From the NCBI RefSeq assembly GCF_947495925.1, contig NZ_CANMAU010000005.1:362855-426854 (forward strand): DNA of 64,000 nt, written 5' to 3'. The translations under genes and the position numbers were made by a program. Origin of the DNA: an uncultured Algibacter sp. GTDB lineage: Bacteria; Bacteroidota; Bacteroidia; Flavobacteriales; Flavobacteriaceae. The notes beneath the pieces are model-generated. The model saw only the letters and a list, made by a program, of their open reading frames with translations. It had not been told where the DNA came from and ran no database searches. This document shows positions 26,449 through 35,261 of the stretch, in pieces (the stretch's first letter is position 1; every line of letters begins with the position of its first letter).

Positions 26449-28851
26449 TTATTCTAATGTACCCATCAATTCCAATGTATAATTATCTGAAGATTGTATA
26501 TAGGCATACTTTTCTTCTACAATTGCTCCCAATTTTCTTTTTTCAAAAGCTGCTGTCATTCCTAAATCAATCAGATTAAAATCTAAATCAATCGCCCTTT
26601 TTATGGTTTGATATAGCAACTGTCGGTAGGTATGATACTCTGAAAGAAAATCATAATCCATACCTACAAAAGCAGGCACATAGGTGTTATTTTTGTTTTT
26701 ATAACACAGCATAACTCCTATCATCTGATTAGGCTTATCTTTTAAGTTTATGGAAATAAACTCCCAATTTGAATGTGCTGACATGCACTTAAAAAGTTTT
26801 TCTGGAAATAAAAATGTGTTTAGCCCCAGGTTGTTTTGATGCACATTTTTATAGAGCGTTTCAATTTGATTGAGTTGATTAGTATTTAAAGTTTTTAAAA
26901 TATTAATATTCAGTAATGGCTCAATCTCCAAAATTTCCTTTCTTAAATGCCTTCTGTTTCTTGAAGATAACTTGGAGATATACGCCAGCATAGATTCCTC
27001 AGGTTCTAGATTAATATAACAAGAATTAGGCATTTGCACCCTTATAAATCCTTGACCTTGAAAATAATCGTGTAATGAAGGGATATTATCAAAATCTCGA
27101 AGTACAACCATTTCAGCAGAATTGGTTTGTTCCATAAACTCCAATCTTGCCATAAGCGTATTTAAGGCTTGTTCCTTTAAAGGGTGGTTTTCATTGATAT
27201 ACAAATGCGCTCCCTCTGTAAACAGTGACCCTATACTTAACACCTTTGAGGTTAAATAATATGGATCCGTTTTCCGAATATCTTCTATTGTTTTAGAAGC
27301 ACTTACCTTGGCTAACATATCATCTTTCCACAAGCTCATGGTAAAAAATGTAGCTAATACTGGGGTTTCCTTCTCATCATAAATGATAAGATATTTAAAA
27401 CTCCAATTGTGTTCTTTAGCATGATTATCACTAAAGACTTCTTCTAAAAACTTAAGTCCTTCCCAATCAAAAACGCCTTGTTTTCCAACATAGGTATCCC
27501 AAAGTGTTTTGCTTATTTTTAGTATTGAATCTTCTAGTTGCACTCGGCATTCGAATTGTTGCGTATCATCTTCTGGCGCTTTGATTTTAACAGGCAATTT
27601 AAAAGCGTGACATACGCGATTTAATGTGGTATGGGTTTCTTCCAAGGCCTTTGGATAATGATAAACCATAGCCTCTACCAAACTTTTAATCTCTGATTTT
27701 TCGTTATGCCTAGAAATGGTTAATCGCACCCCTGTATTCTTCACTGGCACTGCAGGAAATATACCTAGATTCACATAAAACCCTTCTTTCATTAATCGAC
27801 TCACAAAATTATAACCTGTTTTAGGCATGCCCGTACCTATAAAGAAAACTGGAGAATGATTCTGATCTATCAGTGGCAAATCTGTTTCTTGTAAAAGACT
27901 GTTAAAATACTCAATGCGGCTCCTTAGGTCATTTTGTAATTCATATATTTCATTCGATAAATGAATCTTTGCTGAAGCCGTGGCTGCTGCCACGGAAGCA
28001 GGTTCTAGCTGCGCTGAAAATGTCAAGGGGCCTCCAAAGGTTTTTATTTCATGATACATTTTTTTATTCGAGCATACCAATACAGCTCCACTAGCCCCAA
28101 AAGTTTTACTCAAAGTTCCAAATAATAGAACATTTTCAGAAACTTCTCCAAGTTCGCCTAAGGCATATCCTGTTCCATTTTTTCCTGACCAACTCATACC
28201 ATGTACATCATCAATATATAAATGCAATTGCGGGTATTTTAAACTTAAAGCTTTCAAATCTTTTAATGGAGCAAAATCACCATACATGGAATAAATTCCA
28301 TCAGCCATATACCAGATTCTTTTATGCTTATCTGATAGACGTTTTATTTTATCCTCTAGCATATTCAAATCATTATGTCTAATCATATCTATAGGTACAC
28401 TTCGGTTCTTGAGAACTTTAGCTGCACTCTGTACGCTCCAATGCACTTGATGATCAAGAATAATAGCGTCTTGATCACTCACTGCATTTGGAATCACACC
28501 CATATGCCCTAAAGTACTGTTCTTGGTAATGATAATTGGACTTTGATACATCTCGGTGATATGGGCTTCTAAGTCACGATATAGTGGATTAGAAATATAA
28601 GATTTAGATAGTGGGAACTGCGTGCCATATTTTCTAATCGCATCAATAGCTGATTCCTTTAACCGGTCATCCTGTTCTAAACCCAGATACCCAGTTGTCC
28701 CAAAATGAAATAAGTTTCTGCCTTTAACAATAATGTTACGCCCAGAGAAGTCTTCCCCCTCTGCATAGAGATGCATAATACCTTGTTGCTTTGCATCTGT
28801 AAACACCTCATTTACGGTGTGTAAAAAATTGTTGTGCTTGATTTTTGCCAT
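26449..28851 (-). CDS. Alpha-oxoamine synthase fused to GNAT-type acyltransferase
   Basis: The protein is 800 aa and bimodular. Residues 40-410 are a fold-type I PLP enzyme of the alpha-oxoamine synthase group (relatives: BioF, KBL, serine palmitoyltransferase): YIDDVHG at 212-218 with the pyridine-binding Asp, and the PLP lysine K249 in FGTLSKTFGASGAV. Such enzymes condense an amino acid with an acyl thioester. Residues about 440-800 form a GNAT/FemAB-like transferase (SSRNRRHLRKEILEIEP, VPAFVGMDYDF, NLIDLGMTAAFEKRKLGA). The combination suggests formation then N-acylation of an amino-ketone, lipid- or signal-like. The gene is 27 bp from rteC on the same strand. The substrate is not predictable from sequence. 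Confidence 0.82.
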   Translation of the reverse strand: MAKIKHNNFLHTVNEVFTDAKQQGIMHLYAEGEDFSGRNIIVKGRNLFHFGTTGYLGLEQDDRLKESAIDAIRKYGTQFPLSKSYISNPLYRDLEAHITEMYQSPIIITKNSTLGHMGVIPNAVSDQDAIILDHQVHWSVQSAAKVLKNRSVPIDMIRHNDLNMLEDKIKRLSDKHKRIWYMADGIYSMYGDFAPLKDLKALSLKYPQLHLYIDDVHGMSWSGKNGTGYALGELGEVSENVLLFGTLSKTFGASGAVLVCSNKKMYHEIKTFGGPLTFSAQLEPASVAAATASAKIHLSNEIYELQNDLRSRIEYFNSLLQETDLPLIDQNHSPVFFIGTGMPKTGYNFVSRLMKEGFYVNLGIFPAVPVKNTGVRLTISRHNEKSEIKSLVEAMVYHYPKALEETHTTLNRVCHAFKLPVKIKAPEDDTQQFECRVQLEDSILKISKTLWDTYVGKQGVFDWEGLKFLEEVFSDNHAKEHNWSFKYLIIYDEKETPVLATFFTMSLWKDDMLAKVSASKTIEDIRKTDPYYLTSKVLSIGSLFTEGAHLYINENHPLKEQALNTLMARLEFMEQTNSAEMVVLRDFDNIPSLHDYFQGQGFIRVQMPNSCYINLEPEESMLAYISKLSSRNRRHLRKEILEIEPLLNINILKTLNTNQLNQIETLYKNVHQNNLGLNTFLFPEKLFKCMSAHSNWEFISINLKDKPNQMIGVMLCYKNKNNTYVPAFVGMDYDFLSEYHTYRQLLYQTIKRAIDLDFNLIDLGMTAAFEKRKLGAIVEEKYAYIQSSDNYTLELMGTLE

Positions 28852-29049
28852 GGTTTTTATTTTTAGATCATAAAATTTAGCACCATTTGTAAGAAATTGT
28901 TAAACAAGTAAGCTCTATAATCCTTTAGAGTAAACTTATAATCCTTATTAATCAACAAAACACCTATATTAATAGCACTATTCGACGTACAGAAAATTTT
29001 TTCATTGATTATTTTGTAAGTTTATATTGAATTACCAGTTTTCTGAATC

Positions 29050-29427
29050 ATGAGAAATTATTTTGAAAATGACTATACATCGTATAGATTTCATGATGAT
29101 ATTTTACATATTGTATATCATCAAGGGACTTGTATTGATTTAAAAGCCGCCGCTGAAATTGTGAAAGACCGCCTGTCTTTGCATCAAGGTCGTCGCCTAC
29201 CCATTCTTTGTGATATTAGAGGTATTAAAGAAATTAACAAATCTGCTAGAACATACTTAGCTCGAGAAGGATCTACGCTTATAATGGCTGTTGCAGTTAT
29301 TATCGAACCGCCCGTATCTGAAATGATGTCTGAGTTTTATATTAGAACCAGTAACCCCACCATACCAACCAAATCTTTTGAACGTATGGACGAAGCCTTA
29401 GCCTTTTTGCAAACTTATATTGAATAA
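29050..29427 (+). CDS. STAS-like small protein (DUF7793-type)
   Basis: The protein is 125 aa with a SpoIIAA/STAS-like alternation of strands and helices: ILHIVYHQGTCIDLKAA, RRLPILCDIRGIKEI, MAVAVIIEPPVSEMM, then SFERMDEALAFLQTY. It is divergent from the oxoamine synthase gene, and its end overlaps the next gene by 8 bp, so the two are probably translated together. I suggest it partners or regulates the AraC protein; no direct evidence shows this. Confidence 0.6.
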   Translation: MRNYFENDYTSYRFHDDILHIVYHQGTCIDLKAAAEIVKDRLSLHQGRRLPILCDIRGIKEINKSARTYLAREGSTLIMAVAVIIEPPVSEMMSEFYIRTSNPTIPTKSFERMDEALAFLQTYIE

Positions 29428-30433
29428 ACATTTCGCAAGACCTTATACCGATACAGTGAGTACAACCAAAAAACATAGAGTACAGCAAATAAACAAGATG
29501 CTTTTAGAAATGGCTACAGGTAATTTCTTTTATCGCTTGGAACGCTCTGCAAAAAATGACCACCTTGAGGCCATCAGTATTTCACTAAACATGCTCGCTG
29601 AGGAAATCCAAGAGGCTATGCTACATGACGGTTATGTCAATTCAAACGATGCATTAGTAGAAATTATTCAAATGAGTTTTATCATTGACCACAAAGGCAT
29701 TATAAAAACAGCGAACCAACAGTCTTGTAATATCCTTTCCATACTGCATGTTGATCTTATTGAACACCCCTTCGAAAACTTTCTAACAGAAACCTCTCAA
29801 CTCGAATGGCAAAAAGTTTGGAATAAATTAAATCAAAAAACACTGTACGATACCAATATTAAACTTGAATTCAAAACCCAAGGCAGCCTCATTATTCCTA
29901 AAACATGCTATATTACAACGTTTCTAGGTAAAACTAATGAACATAGACAAACCCTAATTACTGCCATACATCATTCCAGAAGTCATGAGCAACTGGATCA
30001 AAATTTAAAAAGGCACATTCAGGAAGCACTCGTGAAAAATGATAGTACTCATCATACTGATGCTAACAAAAAACCAAAAATCAAATTGAGTTTTGAAGAT
30101 ATTCGAAAAATTAGAACCGCCCATGATATCATCATAAACAACTTAGAAAAAGATTTCCCTTCATTGAAAACTTTCGCTTTGCAAATAGGCACCAATGAAT
30201 TCAAATTAAAGTATGGATTTAAAGAACTCTATGGTATTTCTGTTTACCGATTTTTAATTCAAGAGCGATTAAGAAAATCTAAAATGATGATTCAATACAC
30301 CAATCAATCTTTAAAAACCATTGCTCAGATGATTGGATTTAAAAGCATCGCTCACTTTTCTAGAACGTTTAAAAAGCAATATGGATATGCACCAAGCGCG
30401 CTTCGAAAAAAAACACTCGAACAGGACTCATAA
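29420..30433 (+). CDS. PAS-AraC transcription regulator
   Basis: The protein is up to 337 aa. Residues about 25-70 are a short helical linker, 80-195 a PAS-like sensor (VEIIQMSFIIDHKGIIKTANQQSCNIL), and 225-337 an AraC-type double helix-turn-helix (LKTFALQIGTNEFKLKYGFKELYG ... IAQMIGFKSIAHFSRTFKKQYG). The TTG at 29420 overlaps the preceding gene; an ATG start at 29498 is the main alternative. It probably controls the divergent oxoamine synthase gene and the operon downstream. Confidence 0.78.
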   Translation: MNKHFARPYTDTVSTTKKHRVQQINKMLLEMATGNFFYRLERSAKNDHLEAISISLNMLAEEIQEAMLHDGYVNSNDALVEIIQMSFIIDHKGIIKTANQQSCNILSILHVDLIEHPFENFLTETSQLEWQKVWNKLNQKTLYDTNIKLEFKTQGSLIIPKTCYITTFLGKTNEHRQTLITAIHHSRSHEQLDQNLKRHIQEALVKNDSTHHTDANKKPKIKLSFEDIRKIRTAHDIIINNLEKDFPSLKTFALQIGTNEFKLKYGFKELYGISVYRFLIQERLRKSKMMIQYTNQSLKTIAQMIGFKSIAHFSRTFKKQYGYAPSALRKKTLEQDS

Positions 30434-30536
30434 TGTAATCTATTTTTAAGGTTTTACATTAAATCCCTTATAGACAAAACGTTATCCTTTAAAATTAAAT
30501 TTTACTTCAGAACTTTACCATATCAATACAAAAGAT

Positions 30537-30977
30537 ATGATGCGTTCGGTAAAATCTTGTCAACTATATTTAAAAACAGTGCGTTTTTTATACATCGTGT
30601 TGTTTGTATACACGGCTGTAAGCAAATTGATAAACATTGAGCAATTCCAGTTTCGTTTGGAACGATTTCCATTTATTTCAACGCACGCTGTTTGGATTAC
30701 ATGGGGTATTCCTATTTTAGAAATTCTGATTGCAGCACTCTTTCTTTTTCCAAAATATACGATACTAGCCTTATACTCTAGCCTATCATTAATGTCCGTT
30801 TTTACAATTTATATTCTATCCGTTCTAAAGTTTGGTGATTCTATTCCTTGTTCTTGCGGGGGCGTAGTTTCCGCTATGGGATGGAAAGAACATATTTTTT
30901 TTAATGGTGTATTTATAGCATTTTCCTTAATAGGAATTTTAATAATTCAAAATCAAAAAAAAACAACTAACAAATAA
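30537..30977 (+). CDS. MauE/DoxX-like redox membrane protein
   Basis: The protein (146 aa) has four membrane helices (about residues 15-32, 48-68, 74-96 and 118-137) and a redox pair C105-S-C107 in the periplasmic loop DSIPCSCGGVVSAMGW, the hallmark of the MauE-type group. These proteins support disulfide formation in exported partners. The next gene encodes a tiny exported protein with two cysteines, an attractive substrate. ATGs at 30537 and 30540 are both possible. Confidence 0.8.
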   Translation: MMRSVKSCQLYLKTVRFLYIVLFVYTAVSKLINIEQFQFRLERFPFISTHAVWITWGIPILEILIAALFLFPKYTILALYSSLSLMSVFTIYILSVLKFGDSIPCSCGGVVSAMGWKEHIFFNGVFIAFSLIGILIIQNQKKTTNK

Positions 30978-31052
30978 AAATACTGCGTAGTGACAGGGAT
31001 AAGGCTGAAAACCTGTAAATAGAGTAAGCCATAAATTTTTAATTAAAACATT

Positions 31053-31292
31053 ATGAAATCAAAAGTTTTTAAATTCATTTTACCAGCTTTCGCCCTTTTA
31101 CTGGCCGTTAGCTTTGCATTTGCCACGGAAGAAAGTAATGCTTCTCAAACTGGGTATTACAATCATCCTATTTTAGGTGTACAACAAATCTCAACAGATT
31201 GTCAAGCACAGGGTGCAGTAAACTGCATGGAAGGATCTTATCAGGTTTTTGCTGATGAAGACTTAACTATTCCGTTAAAGGAAAGACCATAA
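31053..31292 (+). CDS. Small secreted Cys-pair protein (DUF6520-like)
   Basis: The product is only 79 aa: a signal peptide (about residues 1-24, ending FAFA), then a 55-residue mature part with two cysteines (C50 and C58) in TDCQAQGAVNCMEG and a C-terminal acidic tail. The pattern matches small DUF6520-type proteins known from Bacteroidota and often found beside MauE-like genes. The function is not known. It lies 75 bp after the MauE-like gene and is followed by a strong hairpin. Confidence 0.75.
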   Translation: MKSKVFKFILPAFALLLAVSFAFATEESNASQTGYYNHPILGVQQISTDCQAQGAVNCMEGSYQVFADEDLTIPLKERP

Positions 31293-31311
31293 TAAGGGGA
31301 AGTCTGTTACA

Positions 31312-31338
31312 AAAGGTGTCCCGTTTTGGGACACCTTT
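31312..31338 (+). terminator. Hairpin after the small secreted protein gene
   Basis: AAAGGTGTCCC (31312-31322) pairs over 11 bp with GGGACACCTTT (31328-31338), with a 5-base loop. There is only a weak T run after it, so this may act as a terminator or mRNA stabiliser. Confidence 0.65.
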
Positions 31339-31454
31339 AACTAATTCAAAAAATTAAAAATGATAGCACAGAATCAGGAGATTCCATGATAACATACTTT
31401 TACGACTATTTAATTATGGATCTCTACACCTAATTTTTATAGTCTTACAATTTC

Positions 31455-33752
31455 TCATAAAATTGAGTTTAATTTTTTTAAGCACAACATCCAATGTCCC
31501 ATTGAACCGGACGCTTTGTCTTCTGCTACTCTCTTAAAAATTTGCTTTTCTAAAGCCCTTAATTGCTCCAATACCATACCTTTTGAATAGTCTGTGTAAT
31601 CAAAAAACCTCTTATTGGTATCCATATTCACCCGTTTTTGCTCAATAATCTGAATCAATTTATCTATATAGGTACTTTGTATCTCCTGCCTTTTGGGATC
31701 TACAACATCCAAATTTTCATATAGTTCCCTGAACAACCCAAATTGTAAGTTTGATATAAATATTCGAGAGATATTTTCATAACCTTTTAGGTTTTCCATG
31801 CGCTCAAACCTTTTCATTCTTTGAGGTCTTAATAGTTCAAACAAAAGAGCTTGTTGATATTCCAGCATTTTGTCTGGATAGGTAGAGTAACTTAGTTTTG
31901 AAATAAAAACTGGATGTGTTAACCAATTTGGAGGCGAAAAGGCATTTGAAATCAAATAATTCAGTGCTTCTTCCTGACGTTTTAAAGCTATAGGTGTATA
32001 CATGTTCCCTAATTCATTTACAGACTTGTAGTATATATCATAGCCACCAATGAGTGAAACAACCTGTCTCATTTGATGATGCCATAAGTTCAACGTTTTG
32101 TCATAAAGTCGTTCTAATCTCGCATTGTCTTTTTGACCTCTATTGACTTCAGGTAGAAGGTCTATAACACGTTCAATGTTTTTTAATGCCAATCTGGTAC
32201 TTTTCATTGGGCTATCATTTTCTACAACCTCATTGGTTGCAGCAGGTCCAATAATTTCAAATTGATCATTGTTATATCTAAACCAAGTAATAGAATCTTG
32301 AAGTTTAATAAAACCTTCCAATGCTAATTCTTCTTCCTTATTGGAAAATGTATTTGGAAATTCCATATATCCCCATTTAATATAATAGTGATCCGTTGGT
32401 CCCAGTTTTTGAATAAGTAAAGACGCAGGAATGTTATCCTCAGGTTGGGCAATGTTGTTATGCCGGGCATAAGTCATAATACTTGGGGTATGTCCCATTT
32501 TTTCCAACCAACTCCTATCATTCATTTTTGTAATTGGATAACTATATTCACCATAATTATTATCCATAATACCGAAAGTATGACCTGCTTCATGAGCTAC
32601 AAGAGACTGAATCAATTCACCCATCAGGTCATCAGGAAACGGATATCTTTGTGCCCGTTTATCTAAAGGAGCACATCTTATAAAATATTGATCTGCGAGA
32701 AATTCATATGAAGACCCCAGGATAATATCTGATTTTAAAATCTCACCAGATCTTAAATCAATAACATTAGAAACGGTAGATCCCTCTGTTTCTTTATATC
32801 CTGTATTTAGATTGTTTCCCCATCTTACAATGGAGTAGTTTAAACTATGTAATTGCCAATCTTCCATACTATCAACTTCCTTAACAACAATGGCATCTTC
32901 AAAACCAGCAGATTTAAATGCCGGAAGCCATTCTTCAATGCCATACTTAACATATTCCCTCCACTTTTCTGGAATTTTCGGAGACAGTATAAATGTTATC
33001 GGCTTGATAGGTCTATTCGTCTTTTTGTCATTATCCCTTTTTTCCAAACGCCATCTTGATATATTAGCCATACTGTTTTTCGTTTGACTACTGATGGCAC
33101 TCTCTTGTGCATCATAAAACCCCATTCTATAATCAAAACGTCTTGATTTCATCGGTACTGGTAATTCATAAAAGCTATAGTATACGGGTATGGATATTCT
33201 AGATTGATTCTTAACTAGACCTCTTTGAGTGCTTATAATAACCTCATTACTTAAATTTTTTGTATCTATAAGATATGACAACTGTGGTACAAGGTTTTCA
33301 TTGAATTCAGGGGTCCACGGAATATTCTGATGTAACAGAAATTGGGTTATATTAATGCAAATTAGCTTTGAATTACTCTGTGTCTTCTCCCTCGGGAATA
33401 CGGCTAGTATGTTTTCACAAAGGAAATTGTTTTTATTAAAAGGGATAATAGCACCAGAAGTAGATGCTATATGTGAAGCTTTTAATAAAATTTTATCTTT
33501 AAACAAAGACCAAACTACTTGCATAAATTCATATTGATTGCCGCTATCGTGCCTTGAAAACATCATGGGCTTGTCTAAATGCGACTTAGGTATGCTTAAA
33601 TAAAGTTGATCGCCTTTAGTGAATGAAGTTAAAAACCCTTCACCTTTTGAGGCTTCATTTGGTATAGCCCTCTTATTTTTATAAATACTAGAACTATTTA
33701 GGAATCCTATATTAAGTATGGACAGAAAACAAATCAAAAAAATATTCTTCAT
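31455..33752 (-). CDS. Zinc-dependent metalloprotease (DUF5117/DUF4953 type)
   Basis: The protein is 765 aa with a signal peptide (MKNIFLICFLSILNIGFLNS). The zinc site HEAGHTFGIMDN is at about residue 387 (HExxHxxGxxD, metzincin-like). The N-terminal region has LYLSIPKSHLDKPMMFSRHD, characteristic of this outer-membrane/periplasmic family. It is the third gene of the SusC-SusD-protease operon and probably processes the peptides taken up by the SusCD pair, or an exported peptide. Confidence 0.85.
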   Translation of the reverse strand: MKNIFLICFLSILNIGFLNSSSIYKNKRAIPNEASKGEGFLTSFTKGDQLYLSIPKSHLDKPMMFSRHDSGNQYEFMQVVWSLFKDKILLKASHIASTSGAIIPFNKNNFLCENILAVFPREKTQSNSKLICINITQFLLHQNIPWTPEFNENLVPQLSYLIDTKNLSNEVIISTQRGLVKNQSRISIPVYYSFYELPVPMKSRRFDYRMGFYDAQESAISSQTKNSMANISRWRLEKRDNDKKTNRPIKPITFILSPKIPEKWREYVKYGIEEWLPAFKSAGFEDAIVVKEVDSMEDWQLHSLNYSIVRWGNNLNTGYKETEGSTVSNVIDLRSGEILKSDIILGSSYEFLADQYFIRCAPLDKRAQRYPFPDDLMGELIQSLVAHEAGHTFGIMDNNYGEYSYPITKMNDRSWLEKMGHTPSIMTYARHNNIAQPEDNIPASLLIQKLGPTDHYYIKWGYMEFPNTFSNKEEELALEGFIKLQDSITWFRYNNDQFEIIGPAATNEVVENDSPMKSTRLALKNIERVIDLLPEVNRGQKDNARLERLYDKTLNLWHHQMRQVVSLIGGYDIYYKSVNELGNMYTPIALKRQEEALNYLISNAFSPPNWLTHPVFISKLSYSTYPDKMLEYQQALLFELLRPQRMKRFERMENLKGYENISRIFISNLQFGLFRELYENLDVVDPKRQEIQSTYIDKLIQIIEQKRVNMDTNKRFFDYTDYSKGMVLEQLRALEKQIFKRVAEDKASGSMGHWMLCLKKLNSIL

Positions 33753-33828
33753 TCTTTTTTCATTTTATTTAATGATTTTATGTCCACTATTCTTGTAAAT
33801 TGAAAGAACAGTGGACATTTATTTACAA

Positions 33829-35244
33829 TTAGTAACCAGGGTTTTGAGGCAGTAATTTAGGATTGGCCTCTAACTCAGTTTCAGGAATAGGGAGCAACAC
33901 ATTTGTGGCTTGCCAATTCGGTTTTACAGCACTTAAAACACTTCCGGCTGTTCCAGTTCTTTTGAGATCAAACCAACGATGACCTTGTTCTGCAAACAAT
34001 TCCACACGTCTTTCCTTCAGTATGGCGTTCAGTAAATCAGTCTTGGTCTTAGCTGTCGTATTAGCTAACCCCGCTCGATTTCTAATAGCATTTAAATCAA
34101 GCTGAGCACCTGAGATATTCCCAAGTTGTGTTCTAGCTTCAGCGCGTATCAAGTACTGCTCTGCTAACCGAAAAATAACTGAGTATTCCAAGGACTCTGT
34201 TTCAGTCAATGTATATTTATACTTGTGTGCAAACGCCAAGGTTACTGTACCATCCGTATTAGAAATACTTCCAGTCCAATGGTCCAATCTCAAATCTCCT
34301 GATTCAAAGGCCGCTATTAAAGTATTAGTCAAAGCATATTTCTGCCCAGGTATAAATTGTATAATCAACTCATTAGCCTCCTGTGTATTTCTTGGACTCT
34401 CCCCAGGTTTTAACTGCCAAAGTGTTTCTCTAGATTCCTTAAGAAAGACATCATTTACATCTGCTTCTAAGTTGTACGTATCAATTAATTGAGATGACAA
34501 ATCTTCTGCCATTTCCCAATTTTCCTTGTATAAATAGACTCGAGCTAACAAAGCTTTGGCAACCAATTGATTTGGAAGTACGCGCTCACCAGTATCATCT
34601 GTATTTTCTAACAGCATCAAAGCATTATTCAAATCAGAAATAATATGCTTGTACACAACATCTATAGACTGACGACTAGCAGTTCCATTTACTAAATAGT
34701 CTGTTGTGGTTATATATGGAATATCTCCGAATAGGGATACGAGAAGACTATGCACATAAGCTCGTACAAATAAAGCCTGTCCTTTGAATTGTTCTCCTTC
34801 TTCTATAGTTAACGTACTAGAATTATCTACGCCAGATATAATATCATTGGTCGCATATATAATATTATAAGCCGTATTCCACCAGCCTTGAATGGTGTTG
34901 TTTGACCCTGCCACATTATGCTGATATAGTTCTAAAAAACTGGCATCAAAACCAAAATAATCCAAATCGTCACTGTAAATACCCATCAAGGTTGTCAATC
35001 CATTTCTTCCCGAAACCATGCCCTGTTCACGAATTTTAAAATAGATATTGGCCAGAGCGGATTCTACAGTGGCTGGATCATTAAATACGGTTTCTGAAAT
35101 CAGAATATTTTTTGGTGGGTCTACCTCTACAAAATCTGTACAAGATGCCAGTCCCATAAGCAAAATGGTTAGTAGCTTTAATAGGCTACCTCTAGTTAAT
35201 TGTCGAGACGTTTTTATATAATAGTAATAGTTTATGCTTTTCAT
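33829..35244 (-). CDS. SusD/RagB-family outer-membrane lipoprotein
   Basis: The protein is 471 aa, a lipoprotein with a lipobox ending at LMGLASC (Cys about residue 35). The TPR-like helical body includes the conserved ANIYFKIREQG, LLVSLFGDIPYITTTDY and the C-terminal SusD-like domain with RAEARTQLGNISGAQLDLNAIRNRAGL, LKERRVELFAEQGHRWFDLKRTG. It binds nutrient at the surface and closes over the SusC barrel. It lies 17 bp after the susC-like gene. Confidence 0.92.
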   Translation of the reverse strand: MKSINYYYYIKTSRQLTRGSLLKLLTILLMGLASCTDFVEVDPPKNILISETVFNDPATVESALANIYFKIREQGMVSGRNGLTTLMGIYSDDLDYFGFDASFLELYQHNVAGSNNTIQGWWNTAYNIIYATNDIISGVDNSSTLTIEEGEQFKGQALFVRAYVHSLLVSLFGDIPYITTTDYLVNGTASRQSIDVVYKHIISDLNNALMLLENTDDTGERVLPNQLVAKALLARVYLYKENWEMAEDLSSQLIDTYNLEADVNDVFLKESRETLWQLKPGESPRNTQEANELIIQFIPGQKYALTNTLIAAFESGDLRLDHWTGSISNTDGTVTLAFAHKYKYTLTETESLEYSVIFRLAEQYLIRAEARTQLGNISGAQLDLNAIRNRAGLANTTAKTKTDLLNAILKERRVELFAEQGHRWFDLKRTGTAGSVLSAVKPNWQATNVLLPIPETELEANPKLLPQNPGY

Positions 35245-35261
35245 AATAGTGAATTTATAAG

